Part shown: one piece after another, positions 14,588 through 23,504 of the stretch | Position numbering within the stretch: the first letter of the stretch is position 1 | Layout: every line of letters starts with the position of its first letter | NCBI GenBank assembly: GCA_035505915.1 | Contig: DATJQI010000063.1 | Location: 1 to 37,716 of the forward strand | DNA length: 37,716 bases | Direction: 5' to 3' | Source of the DNA: 40CM-2-70-7 sp035505915 | GTDB taxonomy: Bacteria; Gemmatimonadota; Gemmatimonadetes; Gemmatimonadales; GWC2-71-9 | The notes under the pieces: model-generated | What the model was told of the DNA's origin: nothing | Database searches by the model: none | What the model saw: the letters and a program-made list of their open reading frames with translations, nothing else | Made by a program: the position numbers and the translations under genes

Positions 14588-16197
14588 GCCAGCCCCAGTC
14601 CCCAGCGCATGAGGGAGATGGGAAGACCGCCGTACGGGAGAATCGCGTCGTGGAAGGCCCGGATGGTGGCGCCGGTCCCCCGCGCCCGCTGGAAGTCGTC
14701 CCGGAGCGCCAGGAGCTCCCGGCGACCGACCGCGTAGCACAGCTGGTAGGCCGGCCAGGCGCAGTACCGCCGGACCTCGGCCTCGGCGTTCGCGCGATCC
14801 ACGCCGAGCTCGTTGACCAGCTGCTCCACGCCTTGCTCGATGGTCATGCCCCGCGTGTGGAGCCCGACGTCCAGCAGGACGCGGAGCGCCCGCCAGAGGA
14901 GATGGACCCGCTGAAAGAGCCGCTCTTCCCGGGTCTCGTAGAACCCCTGCTCGGCCATCAGCTCCTCGCAGTAGAGCGCCCAGCCCTCGAGGGTGAGCGG
15001 TGTGGCGACGATCTTCCGGATGAAGGACGGCTGAGCCTGCGCGTACATGATCTGCAGATGATGCCCCGGGTACCCTTCGTGCAGGGCGGTGGCGGACACC
15101 TCCCATCGGCAATGGTCGCCGAGCATCCGAGCCTGCTGGGACGCGGGAAGCCCGGCGTCCGGGGTGGTCACGTAGAACCAGCCGGTCCGGTCCGTGGAGA
15201 ACGCGCCGGGCGAGTCGTACGCGGCGAAGGGGATCAGGGGACGCAGGAACTCGGGGGTCGGGACCACGTCGAGGGCGCCGGCCGGCATCGGCGCGAGGTT
15301 CCGGCTCTCGACGAACTGGCGCGCCCGCGTCATCGCGCTGGCGTAGGCCGGCACGAGCTCCTCCGCGGCCGGATGATCCTGGCGCAGGCGCGTCACCAGG
15401 TCGCGCCAGGAGCGGCCCCCGTCCATCTGCCGCGCCAGGCGGGTCAGATCGGCCTCGACTTCTTCCTTCAGGCGATGGCCGTACCGCCAGAGCTCGGGCG
15501 CGGTGTCCCGGAGCGCGTGCTCGTAGTGGAGGCGGAAGTTGAAGCGCTCTTCGCCGAGCGCGAACCGGTTGCTCGCCGAATCGCTCCAGCGCTCCAGGTC
15601 GGCCGAAAAGGCCTCGAGCGCCGCGATGGCGCTCGAAATCACGGCCGGGAGCCGCTCTCCCTCCGGCGCCGCGAGCTCCGCCGCGGCCCCCGCCTCCCGG
15701 ATCAGCCTGATCCCGCCGCCGATCATCATCCGGCCGGTCTCGCAGAAGACCTTCACCGGGTCGGTCAGGGTGGCCCGGGCCTCGTCGAGAAACGGCGGGA
15801 TCTCCTCCAGGCGCCCGGCCAGCGCGCGGGCCCGGTGTTCCGGCGTGCGGTCGCGGCGCGCCAGGAGCACGTACAGTCCGTTGAGGAGATGGGACAGCCA
15901 GAACTCCGGATTCCTGGCCTGCGGGCGCTCGAGCTCGAACCGGGCGAGGGTGACGCGGAGGTCGTTCAACAGGGCGGTCCGGTCGATCTCGTCGTCGAGG
16001 CTGTCCGTCGGCGCTTCTTCCAAAGCGGCGGTGAGCGCCCGCAGCGCCGCGAGGTGCGGCGCGAGGCTCGCGGCGCCGTAGCGTCCCAGCCGCCCGTCGT
16101 GACTCGACACGCCGGCCTGGCTGGCCGCGACGGGGTCGAGATGCCAGCGCAGGTCGAGGGAGGAGCGGGTGAGGTCGCCGAGGGGCCCTACCGCCAT
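14584..16197 (-). CDS. DUF885 family putative metallopeptidase
   Basis: A 537-residue protein whose catalytic signature HEGYPGHH (residues 373-380) and downstream EGWALYCEELM (404-414, probable third zinc ligand Glu404) define the DUF885 family, thought to be zinc-dependent peptidases. The long N-terminal half is helical. There is no signal peptide, so it is probably cytosolic. ATG 16197 overlaps the preceding gene by 10 nt in another frame. A much longer open frame upstream only shadows that gene. It is sandwiched between an HMGL-family enzyme and an MFS transporter, and the three are coupled. Confidence 0.88.
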   Translation of the reverse strand: MAVGPLGDLTRSSLDLRWHLDPVAASQAGVSSHDGRLGRYGAASLAPHLAALRALTAALEEAPTDSLDDEIDRTALLNDLRVTLARFELERPQARNPEFWLSHLLNGLYVLLARRDRTPEHRARALAGRLEEIPPFLDEARATLTDPVKVFCETGRMMIGGGIRLIREAGAAAELAAPEGERLPAVISSAIAALEAFSADLERWSDSASNRFALGEERFNFRLHYEHALRDTAPELWRYGHRLKEEVEADLTRLARQMDGGRSWRDLVTRLRQDHPAAEELVPAYASAMTRARQFVESRNLAPMPAGALDVVPTPEFLRPLIPFAAYDSPGAFSTDRTGWFYVTTPDAGLPASQQARMLGDHCRWEVSATALHEGYPGHHLQIMYAQAQPSFIRKIVATPLTLEGWALYCEELMAEQGFYETREERLFQRVHLLWRALRVLLDVGLHTRGMTIEQGVEQLVNELGVDRANAEAEVRRYCAWPAYQLCYAVGRRELLALRDDFQRARGTGATIRAFHDAILPYGGLPISLMRWGLGLA

Positions 16198-17420
16198 TGG
16201 ACCTGCTCGAGCAAGCGCCGGCACTCGTCCTCGGACAAGACCCGATCGGTGCGCTTCGCGGCGTCGAACAGGACCTGACAGGCGGCTTCGTTTTCCGGAT
16301 CGAAGCCGTGCGTGGCCAGCCAGTACTTCACGTTGGAGAGCCCGGAGACGGGCGAGATGTCGATGCGCTGCTCCAGCCCCAGCTCTCCCGCCGGGACGGA
16401 GCTGTACACCCGGTCGGCCAGCCAGGCGTGCCCCTTTTTCTGTGCCTTGATGATCGCGGCCGCGTGCACGCCGGTCCCGGTGCGGAACGCGTCCGTGCCC
16501 ATCACGGGATAGTTGATGGGGATGGGGATCCCCACCGCGTCGGCCACGGTGCGGCAGTACTCGGGCAGCTTGCTGATGTCCCCCGTATACGCGCCCAGGA
16601 GCTTCAGGTTCACGATCAGGAGATCCATCTCGGCGTTCCCCACCCGCTCCCCGACGCCGAGCGCCGTGCCGTGGACCCGATCCGCGCCCGCCTCGATGGC
16701 GGCCAGGCAGTTCGCGAGCCCCAGCCCGCGGTCGCGGTGTCCGTGCCAGTCGATTTTCACGTCCTGTTTCTTGACGATTTCCTTCTTGACGAAGTCGATC
16801 AGTGCGCGCACGCCGTCCGGGGTGGCGTGCCCGACCGTATCGGCCAGACAGATCCGGGTCGCCCCGCAGTCGATCGCCGCGCCGTACAGGCGCTTCAGCG
16901 TCTCCGGGCGGGCCCGCGTGGTATCCTCGGTCACATACATCACCGGGAGCCCGCGCTTGACCGCGAACGTCACCGCCTCCTCGGTGGACTTGAGGATCCG
17001 GTCCACGGTCCAGTCTTCGGCGTACTGGCGGATGGGCGACGACCCGATGAAGGTCGCGGCTTCGATGGGGATCCCCATCTCCTGGGAGATCTTGGCGACG
17101 GGCTCGATGTCGGCGATGACGGTCCGGGCGGCGCAATTGGGGAAGATCGGCAGGCGGTGATCGCGGATTTCGCGGGCCAGCACCCGGACCTGCTCCACCA
17201 CCCGGGGGCCCGCGCCGGGCAGGCCGATGTCCGCGGCCGCGATCCCGAGCTCCGCCATCAGATGAAGCAGGCGGCGCTTGGTTTCCAGGTCCGGATCGGT
17301 GACCGAGGGGGACTGGAGGCCGTCCCGCAGGGTCTCGTCGTTCAGATCGACCCTGGCGCGGGACCAGTCGAACGGCGTGCCCTGGGCATTCCAGTCGTAG
17401 ATCAGCTCGCGCTCGTCCAT
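16188..17420 (-). CDS. HMG-CoA lyase/2-isopropylmalate synthase (HMGL-like) family enzyme
   Basis: A 410-residue TIM-barrel enzyme for carbon-carbon bond formation or cleavage with an acyl-CoA. The active-site motif LNDETLRDGLQSP (residues 26-38) mixes the LeuA-type DETLRDG with the RDGLQ of lyases. Metal ligands are in HGHRDRGLGLAN (226-237), and GVGERVGNAEMDL is the LeuA-family glycine motif. There is no C-terminal LeuA regulatory domain. The reaction could be a synthase (citramalate, homocitrate or Re-citrate type) or a lyase; the sequence does not decide. It starts 6 nt after a -10 box with no ribosome site. Confidence 0.82.
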   Translation of the reverse strand: MDERELIYDWNAQGTPFDWSRARVDLNDETLRDGLQSPSVTDPDLETKRRLLHLMAELGIAAADIGLPGAGPRVVEQVRVLAREIRDHRLPIFPNCAARTVIADIEPVAKISQEMGIPIEAATFIGSSPIRQYAEDWTVDRILKSTEEAVTFAVKRGLPVMYVTEDTTRARPETLKRLYGAAIDCGATRICLADTVGHATPDGVRALIDFVKKEIVKKQDVKIDWHGHRDRGLGLANCLAAIEAGADRVHGTALGVGERVGNAEMDLLIVNLKLLGAYTGDISKLPEYCRTVADAVGIPIPINYPVMGTDAFRTGTGVHAAAIIKAQKKGHAWLADRVYSSVPAGELGLEQRIDISPVSGLSNVKYWLATHGFDPENEAACQVLFDAAKRTDRVLSEDECRRLLEQVQWR

Positions 17421-17426
17421 AGGGCT

Positions 17427-17454
17427 AGTGTACCCACTCCCTCGTCATCGTCAA
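17427..17454 (-). promoter_or_regulatory. Promoter of the HMGL-DUF885-MFS operon
   Basis: On the minus strand TTGACG (17449-17454), a 16-nt spacer and TACACT (17427-17432). The -10 box ends 6 nt before the ATG at 17420, predicting a leaderless transcript. Confidence 0.55.
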
Positions 17455-17472
17455 GGCAGTTAGAGTGGAGTC

Positions 17473-18693
17473 GTGTCGGACGCCATGGCCGCTCTGATCG
17501 CGCACCCGCGGATCGCTCACGCGCGCGCCGCCATCGAAGCGTCGGACGCCGAGACGCTCGCGGTGCAGTCGGCGGTGTCGGCGATCCCGTCGCCCACGGG
17601 CGCCGAGGGACGGCGGGCGGCCTGGCTCGCCGACCGGTTCCGTGACGCGGGACTCGAGGGCGTCCGGCTCGACGACGCGGGCAACGTGCACGGGTGGCTG
17701 GGGCGGCGCTCCGCGGGACCCGCCGTGGTGCTGGCCGCGCACCTGGACACCGTCTTCGGCTCCGACGTGGACGTTTCGGTCCGGCGGGACGGGAACGGCT
17801 CCCGGCTCGAGGGCCCCGGGATCTCCGACAACGCCCGGGGACTGGCGGCGCTCGTGACCCTCGCCCGGGCCCTCTCCCGGTCGGAAGTTCCCCTGTCGCG
17901 GCCGGTGCTCTTCGCGGGGACCGTGGGCGAGGAGGGCTCCGGTGATCTCCGCGGCGTCCGCCACCTCTTCGGGTCCCGGGACTTCGCGCCCCACGCGGTG
18001 ATCGCGGTGGACGGGGCGGGCGTGGAGCGGATCATTCACCGCGGGGTTGGCTCGGTCCGGATGCGGGCCCGATTCCGGGGCCCCGGCGGCCACTCCTGGG
18101 CCGCCTTCGGCGTGGCGAACGCCGCGAGCGCGGTCGGCCGGGCGGCGGCCGCCGTCGCGGACATCCCCATCCCCAAGGACCCGCCATCGAGCTGCTCGGT
18201 GGTCCGCCTGGGCGGCGGCACCGGGCTGAACTCGATTCCGGCCGAGGCCTGGCTCGACCTCGACATCCGGAGCGAGGGCACCGAAGCGCTGACCCGGCTC
18301 GAGGGGCTGGTCACCACGGCGCTCGAACGGGCCCGCGACGCTGAGAACGCCCGCCGGACCCCCGGCACCCCGCTCCTGAAGCTCGACCTGGAGCCTCTCG
18401 GCCGCCGGCCGTCGGGCCTCACCCCCCGCGCCCACCCGCTGGTCCAGGCGGCCCTCGAAGCCAACCGGGCGCTCGGCCTGGCGCACGAGCTCGCGGCGTC
18501 CTCCACCGACGCCAATCTGCCGATGTCCCTCGGCATCCCCGCCATCGCGCTCGGCGCCGGCGGCTCGGCCGGCGACACCCACCGGACCTCCGAGTGGTAC
18601 GAAAACACGCAGGGCCCGCTCGGCATCGTGCGGGCCCTGCTGGTGACCGCGGCGGTGGCCGGTGTTAACCCCGGGGCCGCGCCCCGGGGTTAA
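17473..18693 (+). CDS. M20 family metallopeptidase
   Basis: A 406-residue di-zinc hydrolase resembling PepT/ArgE-type aminoacylases and peptidases. Metal ligands and general base are visible: His90 and Asp92 in AAHLDT, Asp119 in ISDN, Glu153/Glu154 in VGEEGSGD, Asp180 in AVDGAG, and His370 in GDTHRTSEWY. The dimerisation lid begins near RFRGPGGHSW. GTG 17473 follows GTGGAG. The last residues (AGVNPGAAPRG) and the TAA stop are written by a GC palindrome at 18664-18694, so the natural C-terminus has probably been replaced. There is no signal peptide. Confidence 0.88.
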   Translation: MSDAMAALIAHPRIAHARAAIEASDAETLAVQSAVSAIPSPTGAEGRRAAWLADRFRDAGLEGVRLDDAGNVHGWLGRRSAGPAVVLAAHLDTVFGSDVDVSVRRDGNGSRLEGPGISDNARGLAALVTLARALSRSEVPLSRPVLFAGTVGEEGSGDLRGVRHLFGSRDFAPHAVIAVDGAGVERIIHRGVGSVRMRARFRGPGGHSWAAFGVANAASAVGRAAAAVADIPIPKDPPSSCSVVRLGGGTGLNSIPAEAWLDLDIRSEGTEALTRLEGLVTTALERARDAENARRTPGTPLLKLDLEPLGRRPSGLTPRAHPLVQAALEANRALGLAHELAASSTDANLPMSLGIPAIALGAGGSAGDTHRTSEWYENTQGPLGIVRALLVTAAVAGVNPGAAPRG

Positions 18694-18743
18694 CGGCGGT
18701 GCCGTGCCCGGGGTGAACCCCGGGGCCACGCCCCGGGGTTAAC
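18664..18743. repeat. Two AACCCCGGGGC palindromes between convergent genes
   Basis: Copy 1: GTTAACCCCGGGGC (18664-18677), loop CGC, perfect 14-bp complement (18681-18694). Copy 2: GTGAACCCCGGGGC (18713-18726), loop CAC, complement with one mismatch (18730-18743). Copy 1 supplies the last codons and TAA of the M20 gene. The pair lies between converging transcripts and could act as a two-way terminator. Related palindromes occur at 1519-1560 and 5966-6008, so this looks like a REP-type element. Confidence 0.8.
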
Positions 18744-18756
18744 AGGGTGCCCGGTG

Positions 18757-20340
18757 CTAGTGCCCGGTGCCCCCGCCCTGCAGCTTGCTCTTCTTCCCCA
18801 TGAAAAACAGCAGCGGCAAGAGACACACCATCGTCCCGCCGAACAGCATGAACATGTGCTCGAACGACAGCATCATCGCCTGGGCCGTGACCTGGCCGTT
18901 GATCACCGCCAGCGCCTGGGATTGCGCGAGCGCCGGCGGTGTGCCGGACGCGATCAGCTTGGCCGTGAGCCCGCCGAGCCGCTGCTGCAGCACCGGGTTG
19001 TAGATCGTCACGTCCGAGGCCAGGACCGCCCGGTTCATCGTCGTGAAGCGCTGCAGCAGGGTGGCCGAGAGGGCGATGCCCACGCTCCCGCCCAGCTGGC
19101 GCATCAGGTTGAAGAGCCCCGTCCCCTGCGCGATCTTGCTCATCGGCAGCTCGGCCATCGCCAGGTTGGTGAGCGGCACGAAGATCAGGCCGAGCCCCAT
19201 GCCCCGGAAAATGAAGGGCCAGAAGAAGTCCGAGGTCCCGCTCTGGATGGTGAAGTGCGCGTGCTTCCACATCACCCAGCCGAACAGGGCCACGCCGATG
19301 GTGATGGACACCCGCGGATCGAGCTTGGAGCGGCTGAAGATCCCCATCGTGAGCCCGCTCGCGATCGCGCTGGGCAAGAGCACCCACCCCGTCTCCTCGG
19401 CGGTCATCCCGAGCAGGTTCTGCATGTAGACGGGGATGACGAAAACCGTGGCGTAGAGACATATGCCGAGCCCGGCCCCGAACAGCACGCCGGCGGCGAG
19501 CTGCCCGCTCTTCAGGATGCGGAGGTCCACGACGGGGTGGTCGGTGGTCAGCTCGTGCCACACGAAGGTCACCAGTGAGACGACGCTGATCACCGCGAGG
19601 GTCACGATCTCGCGGGACTGGAACCAGTCGAACCGCTCTCCGCGCTCGAGCATGGTCTGGAGCGTACCGATGCCCGCGGCCAGCAGCAGCAGCCCCCAGT
19701 AGTCTATTTTTTCGACCCGGACGGCGTGCTCCGAGTCCCGGATCAGGCTCAGCGTCATGAAGAACGCCAGGAGGCCGATCGGGATGTTGATGTAGAAGAT
19801 CCAGGGCCAGCCGTAGCTGTCGACGATGTAGCCGCCCAGCGTGGGTCCCAGGGCCGGTCCCACCATCACGCCGATGCCGAAGATGGCCATCGCGGTCCCG
19901 TACTCGGACTTGGGGAACTCCTCGTAGAGGATGGCCTGGGCCGTGGACAGGAGCGCGCCCCCGCCCAGTCCCTGGACGATGCGCCAGAAGATCAGGGCGT
20001 TGAGCGAGCCCGCGTTTCCGCACAGGAACGACGCGACGGTGAAGAGCGCGATCGAGCCCGCGAAATAGCGGCGCCGGCCGAAGTACGCCGACAGCCACCC
20101 CGTGATGGGCAGGACGATCACGTTGGCGACGATGTACCCGGTGGAAACCCAGGCGATCTCGTCCAGCGTGGCGCCCAGGTTCCCCATCATGTGGGGGATG
20201 GCGACGTTCACGATGCTGGTGTCGAGCAGCTCCAGCACCGACGCCATCGAGACGGTCACGGCGATGAGGTACCGGAACCGGTAGCGCTGGGCCTCGTAGG
20301 CCGTCAGGGCGCCGGGAATCGCCGCGACTGCGGTAGCCAC
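18757..20340 (-). CDS. emrB: DHA2-family drug efflux transporter (EmrB-like)
   Basis: A 527-residue proton-driven exporter with 14 predicted membrane helices. The first helix has LLDTSIVNVAIPHMMGNLG. ITGWLSAYFGRRRYF is the cytoplasmic loop motif, and GPALGPTLGGYIVDSYGWPW is the motif C region of drug:proton antiporters. With the adaptor EmrA and a TolC-type channel it should pump toxic compounds across both membranes. GTG 20340 follows AGGAG by 5 nt. The final residues (GGGTGH) are encoded by loose GGTGCCC repeats next to the palindromes. Confidence 0.93.
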   Translation of the reverse strand: MATAVAAIPGALTAYEAQRYRFRYLIAVTVSMASVLELLDTSIVNVAIPHMMGNLGATLDEIAWVSTGYIVANVIVLPITGWLSAYFGRRRYFAGSIALFTVASFLCGNAGSLNALIFWRIVQGLGGGALLSTAQAILYEEFPKSEYGTAMAIFGIGVMVGPALGPTLGGYIVDSYGWPWIFYINIPIGLLAFFMTLSLIRDSEHAVRVEKIDYWGLLLLAAGIGTLQTMLERGERFDWFQSREIVTLAVISVVSLVTFVWHELTTDHPVVDLRILKSGQLAAGVLFGAGLGICLYATVFVIPVYMQNLLGMTAEETGWVLLPSAIASGLTMGIFSRSKLDPRVSITIGVALFGWVMWKHAHFTIQSGTSDFFWPFIFRGMGLGLIFVPLTNLAMAELPMSKIAQGTGLFNLMRQLGGSVGIALSATLLQRFTTMNRAVLASDVTIYNPVLQQRLGGLTAKLIASGTPPALAQSQALAVINGQVTAQAMMLSFEHMFMLFGGTMVCLLPLLFFMGKKSKLQGGGTGH

Positions 20341-20350
20341 GGGGGCTCCT

Positions 20351-21400
20351 CTACTTGGTCTTGATGGTCGCGACCACGCTCATCCCCGGGCGGAGCAGGA
20401 GCGCCGGATCGGTGCTCTGGGCGCAGGCGATCCGGACCGGCACCCGCTGCACCACCTTGGTGAAGTTGCCGGTGGCGTTGTCGGGCGGCAGGAGGGAGAA
20501 CCGCGCGCCGGTCGCCGGCGAGATGCTCTGCACCGAGCAGGTGAAGTGTTTCCCGGGATAGGCGTCCACCGTGACGTCCACCGGCTCGCCGGCCTTCACG
20601 TCCGCGACCTCGGTTTCCTTGAGGTTGGCGGTGACCCAGATGTCGTCCATCGGGACCACGCTCATGAGGGGCTCGCCGGCCTGCACCAGCTGGCCCACCT
20701 CGACGTTCTTCTTGCTGACGATCCCGGAGATCGGCGCGACGACGTGGGCGTAGGACAGCTGGAGCGCCGCCTGATCCCGGGACGCCCGCGCCGCCGCCAC
20801 GCGCGCATCGGCGCCCGCAAGGGCCGCCTGCGCCGCGGCCAGGGCCGCGTCCGCGGACCGGGCCGTCGCTTCGGCGCCGTCGAGCTGCTGCGGAGCCACG
20901 ATGCCCTGGGCCGCGAGGGGCCGGATCCGGTCGAGGTCCGAGTGGGCCCGCTCGGCGTTGGCCTCGGCCTGGTTCACCTGAGCCTCCGCCTGCCCCACCC
21001 GCGCCGGGGACGAGACGTTCGCCAGCGCCACGGCCAGATCGGCTTCGGCCTGCTGGAGGCGCGCCCGGTAGTCGCGGTCGTCGAGGATCACCAGCGCGTC
21101 CCCGGCCTTCACCGCGGTGTTGTCCTGGACCCGGACTTCGGCCACGAACCCGCCGACCTTCGGCAGGATGGGCACGACGTGGCCGTCCACCTGCGCGTCG
21201 TCGGTGGAGACGTGGCTCAGGTTGAAGACGAAGCGCCGCGCCAGCGTGAAGACCATGAACGCCAGGCCGATCCCCACGATGATCATGATGATGCGCTTGC
21301 GCCCCGCCGCCGGCTTCTCGGGCGCCGGAGTGATGGACGCGCCGCCGATCGCGCCGTTTTCCGTGGTGGAAGTCGAATTCCGCTCTACCGTCGTCGCCAT
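20351..21400 (-). CDS. emrA: EmrA/HlyD-type membrane fusion protein
   Basis: A 349-residue periplasmic adaptor. One N-terminal membrane anchor (RIIMIIVGIGLAFMVFTLA) is followed by the biotinyl-lipoyl half STDDAQVDGHVVPILPKVGG, a long Ala/Gln-rich coiled coil (about residues 110-200), the second lipoyl half (SYAHVVAPISGIVSKKNVEV) and a beta-barrel domain (DDIWVTANLKETEVADVKAG). It bridges EmrB and the outer-membrane channel. AAGGA precedes the ATG. It lies 13 nt after the channel gene and 10 nt before emrB. Confidence 0.94.
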   Translation of the reverse strand: MATTVERNSTSTTENGAIGGASITPAPEKPAAGRKRIIMIIVGIGLAFMVFTLARRFVFNLSHVSTDDAQVDGHVVPILPKVGGFVAEVRVQDNTAVKAGDALVILDDRDYRARLQQAEADLAVALANVSSPARVGQAEAQVNQAEANAERAHSDLDRIRPLAAQGIVAPQQLDGAEATARSADAALAAAQAALAGADARVAAARASRDQAALQLSYAHVVAPISGIVSKKNVEVGQLVQAGEPLMSVVPMDDIWVTANLKETEVADVKAGEPVDVTVDAYPGKHFTCSVQSISPATGARFSLLPPDNATGNFTKVVQRVPVRIACAQSTDPALLLRPGMSVVATIKTK

Positions 21401-21413
21401 TCGTGGATTCCTT

Positions 21414-22757
21414 TTAGTGAAGCGTCCGCGCCGCGCCCGCCGCCCGGGCCAGGGACACCCGGGCCGCCGCCGCGCCGTACCGCGCGTCGATGACCGCGTC
21501 CCGCGCTCTGACCATCGACGCCTGCGCGTCGATCACTTCGATGCTCCCCGCCACACCCGCCTTGAACCGCTGCTCGGCCTGGGACAGCTCGTCGGCGGCC
21601 AGCGACAGCTGCTCCGCCGCGATGCTCTCCTGCGCCTGCGCCGAATGGAGGTCCAAGAGCGCGCCCGACACGTCGGCGGCGATCTGCTGCCGGAGATCGT
21701 GCTGGCGCACCTGCGATTCCTGAATCACCGCGTCCTGCTCGGCCTCCCGGCCTTCCCGCCGGAACCCGTCGAGCAGGGGCACGCTCACCGCCACCGCGAT
21801 CTGCCGGGTTCCGAACGAGTTCGGCCACGTGATGCCGTTGAGCCCGTAGTCCGCTTCCAGCCCCACCCGCGGCAGGAGCTCGTTGGAAACCGCCGCCCTC
21901 GAGACCCGCGCCGCGTCTCCGCGCGCCTGCTCCGCCTTGAGCTCGGGACGGGCGTCGAGCGCCTGACCCACCGCCGCTTCCAGATCGGTGGGCACCGGGG
22001 CGGCGCCGAGCTCGGAGCTCAGCGTGTCGTCCAGCGTGATCTGCGTTTTCACGGGATCGACGCCCAGGGACCGGGCGAGCGCGATGCGCGCCTGATCGAA
22101 CTGGTTGCGGGCCAGCACGAGCGCGCCGGCCGCCACCGCGACCTGCGTTTTCGCGCGGGTGACGTCCAGGGTGCCCGAGACGCCGGCCTGCTGCTGTGCC
22201 TGCGCGAGCGCCAGGACCTGGGCGGCGATGGCCGAATCGGCCTGCCGGGCCTGGATCGACGCCTGCGCCCGCGCGGCCCGGAGGTAGGCGAGGGCCGCGA
22301 CCTGCGCCGCGCTCTCGGTGGTCGCATCCCCCGCCGCCAGCGTGCTCCGCACCTGGGCCTCACTCGCGCGCACGCGGCCAAGGCTCGAGAAATCGAAGAG
22401 CGTCTGATTCAGCGTCAGCCGCGCGTCGTAGTTGTTGAAGGACGGCACGACGGTCGGAACCCCGGGGAAATTCAACGGGATGCCGAACGACTTGAGGTTG
22501 AAGTTCCGGTTCACCCAGGCCGCGCCCGCGGTGACGGACGGGAGGAGCACGGAGCGAGTCTGGCGGACGCGGGCCCGCGCTTCGTCGGTCGCCAGCCCGG
22601 ACAGCTCCACCGGCGCGGCCTGGCCCGTGGCCATCTTGACCGCGTCGCCGAACGAGAGATGGACGGCCGCCGGAGCGCCCGCGCTCCCCTGCTGGCCGGC
22701 CGACGGCCCCGCCAGAACGAGCGCGCCCAGCCCGAGCACCAACCAACGTCTACGCAT
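21414..22757 (-). CDS. TolC-family outer-membrane efflux channel
   Basis: A 447-residue outer-membrane channel protein. The signal peptide (MRRRWLVLGLGALVLAGPSA) is followed by two structural repeats rich in Ala, Gln and Arg that form the helical barrel, with strand segments such as RNFNLKSFGIPLNFPG and RVGLEADYGLNGITWPNSFG. It completes the EmrAB exporter. The ATG overlaps the end of the TetR gene by 8 nt, so channel, adaptor and pump share the regulator's transcript. Confidence 0.92.
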   Translation of the reverse strand: MRRRWLVLGLGALVLAGPSAGQQGSAGAPAAVHLSFGDAVKMATGQAAPVELSGLATDEARARVRQTRSVLLPSVTAGAAWVNRNFNLKSFGIPLNFPGVPTVVPSFNNYDARLTLNQTLFDFSSLGRVRASEAQVRSTLAAGDATTESAAQVAALAYLRAARAQASIQARQADSAIAAQVLALAQAQQQAGVSGTLDVTRAKTQVAVAAGALVLARNQFDQARIALARSLGVDPVKTQITLDDTLSSELGAAPVPTDLEAAVGQALDARPELKAEQARGDAARVSRAAVSNELLPRVGLEADYGLNGITWPNSFGTRQIAVAVSVPLLDGFRREGREAEQDAVIQESQVRQHDLRQQIAADVSGALLDLHSAQAQESIAAEQLSLAADELSQAEQRFKAGVAGSIEVIDAQASMVRARDAVIDARYGAAAARVSLARAAGAARTLH

Positions 22758-23400
22758 GGTTCAATTCCCCAATGGGTACCGGGGCGAGCCCCCGGAGCAG
22801 CATGTCGAGGTGCGTCTCGATGTACCGGTCGACGTCGAACGGCTCCCGGACACACCGGTAGAGAGACTGCGTGTGCAACACCGTGAGCAGGAGGGGCGCG
22901 GTGACGAGCCGGACGGTCAGCGTCACGTCCACGGGCCGGAACTCCCCGGAGTCCACGCCGCGCTGGAGCACCTGTGCGAACAGCAGCTGGCCGCGGCGGA
23001 TCACTTCCTTGTAGTAGAACCGCGTGACCTCGGGGAAGTTCGTGGCCTCGGCGACGATCAGCTTCACCACGCCGGCGAGCGGGGTGCCGTTGACGGCGCC
23101 CCACCAGTTGCGGACCATCGTCCGCAGGAGGTCGGCCGAGCTTCCCTGGTAACCCGCCACCTCTTCCTCGGCGCGCGCCAGGATGGGCACGACGGTCTGG
23201 CGGACCATGGCCTGAAAGAGGTCTTCCTTGTTCTTGAAGTAGAGGTAGATCGTGCCCTTCGTGACGCCGGCGCGGCGCGCCACGTCGTCCAGCCGCGTCC
23301 CTTCATACCCGTGCTCGGCGAACGCCCCCAGGGCGGCCGCGACGATTTCCTCGGGCCGGGCTTCCTTGCGACGATGCCAGCGCGGTTTGGTCTTGTTCAT
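22750..23400 (-). CDS. TetR-family repressor of the efflux operon
   Basis: A 216-residue regulator. The N-terminal helix-turn-helix contains TRLDDVARRAGVTKGTIYLY (residues 35-54), followed by FKNKEDLF. The C-terminal ligand domain is of the common AcrR type (LLRTMVRNWWGAVNGTPLAG and EVTRFYYKEVIRRG). It lies first in the operon with the three efflux genes, and a perfect operator sits in its own promoter, so it most likely represses itself and the pump until a substrate binds. ATG 23400 begins 6 nt after the -10 box. Confidence 0.93.
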   Translation of the reverse strand: MNKTKPRWHRRKEARPEEIVAAALGAFAEHGYEGTRLDDVARRAGVTKGTIYLYFKNKEDLFQAMVRQTVVPILARAEEEVAGYQGSSADLLRTMVRNWWGAVNGTPLAGVVKLIVAEATNFPEVTRFYYKEVIRRGQLLFAQVLQRGVDSGEFRPVDVTLTVRLVTAPLLLTVLHTQSLYRCVREPFDVDRYIETHLDMLLRGLAPVPIGELNHA

Positions 23401-23406
23401 CCCGCA

Positions 23407-23435
23407 ACCTTAGTTACTGAACGGTCAGTAATCAA
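23407..23435 (-). promoter_or_regulatory. Efflux-operon promoter with embedded TetR operator
   Basis: On the minus strand TTGATT (23430-23435), 17-nt spacer, TAAGGT (23407-23412), then ATG after 6 nt. The spacer region is filled by the palindrome TTACTGA-ACGG-TCAGTAA (23414-23431 on the plus strand) with perfect 7-bp arms, a classic TetR-family operator placed to block RNA polymerase. Confidence 0.8.
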
Positions 23436-23504
23436 TCACGGTTCCGGCCGCCGCGCAAGGCCGCTGGCACTTCCTCACAAACCGCCCTAGTATGGGCCCG
23501 TCCG

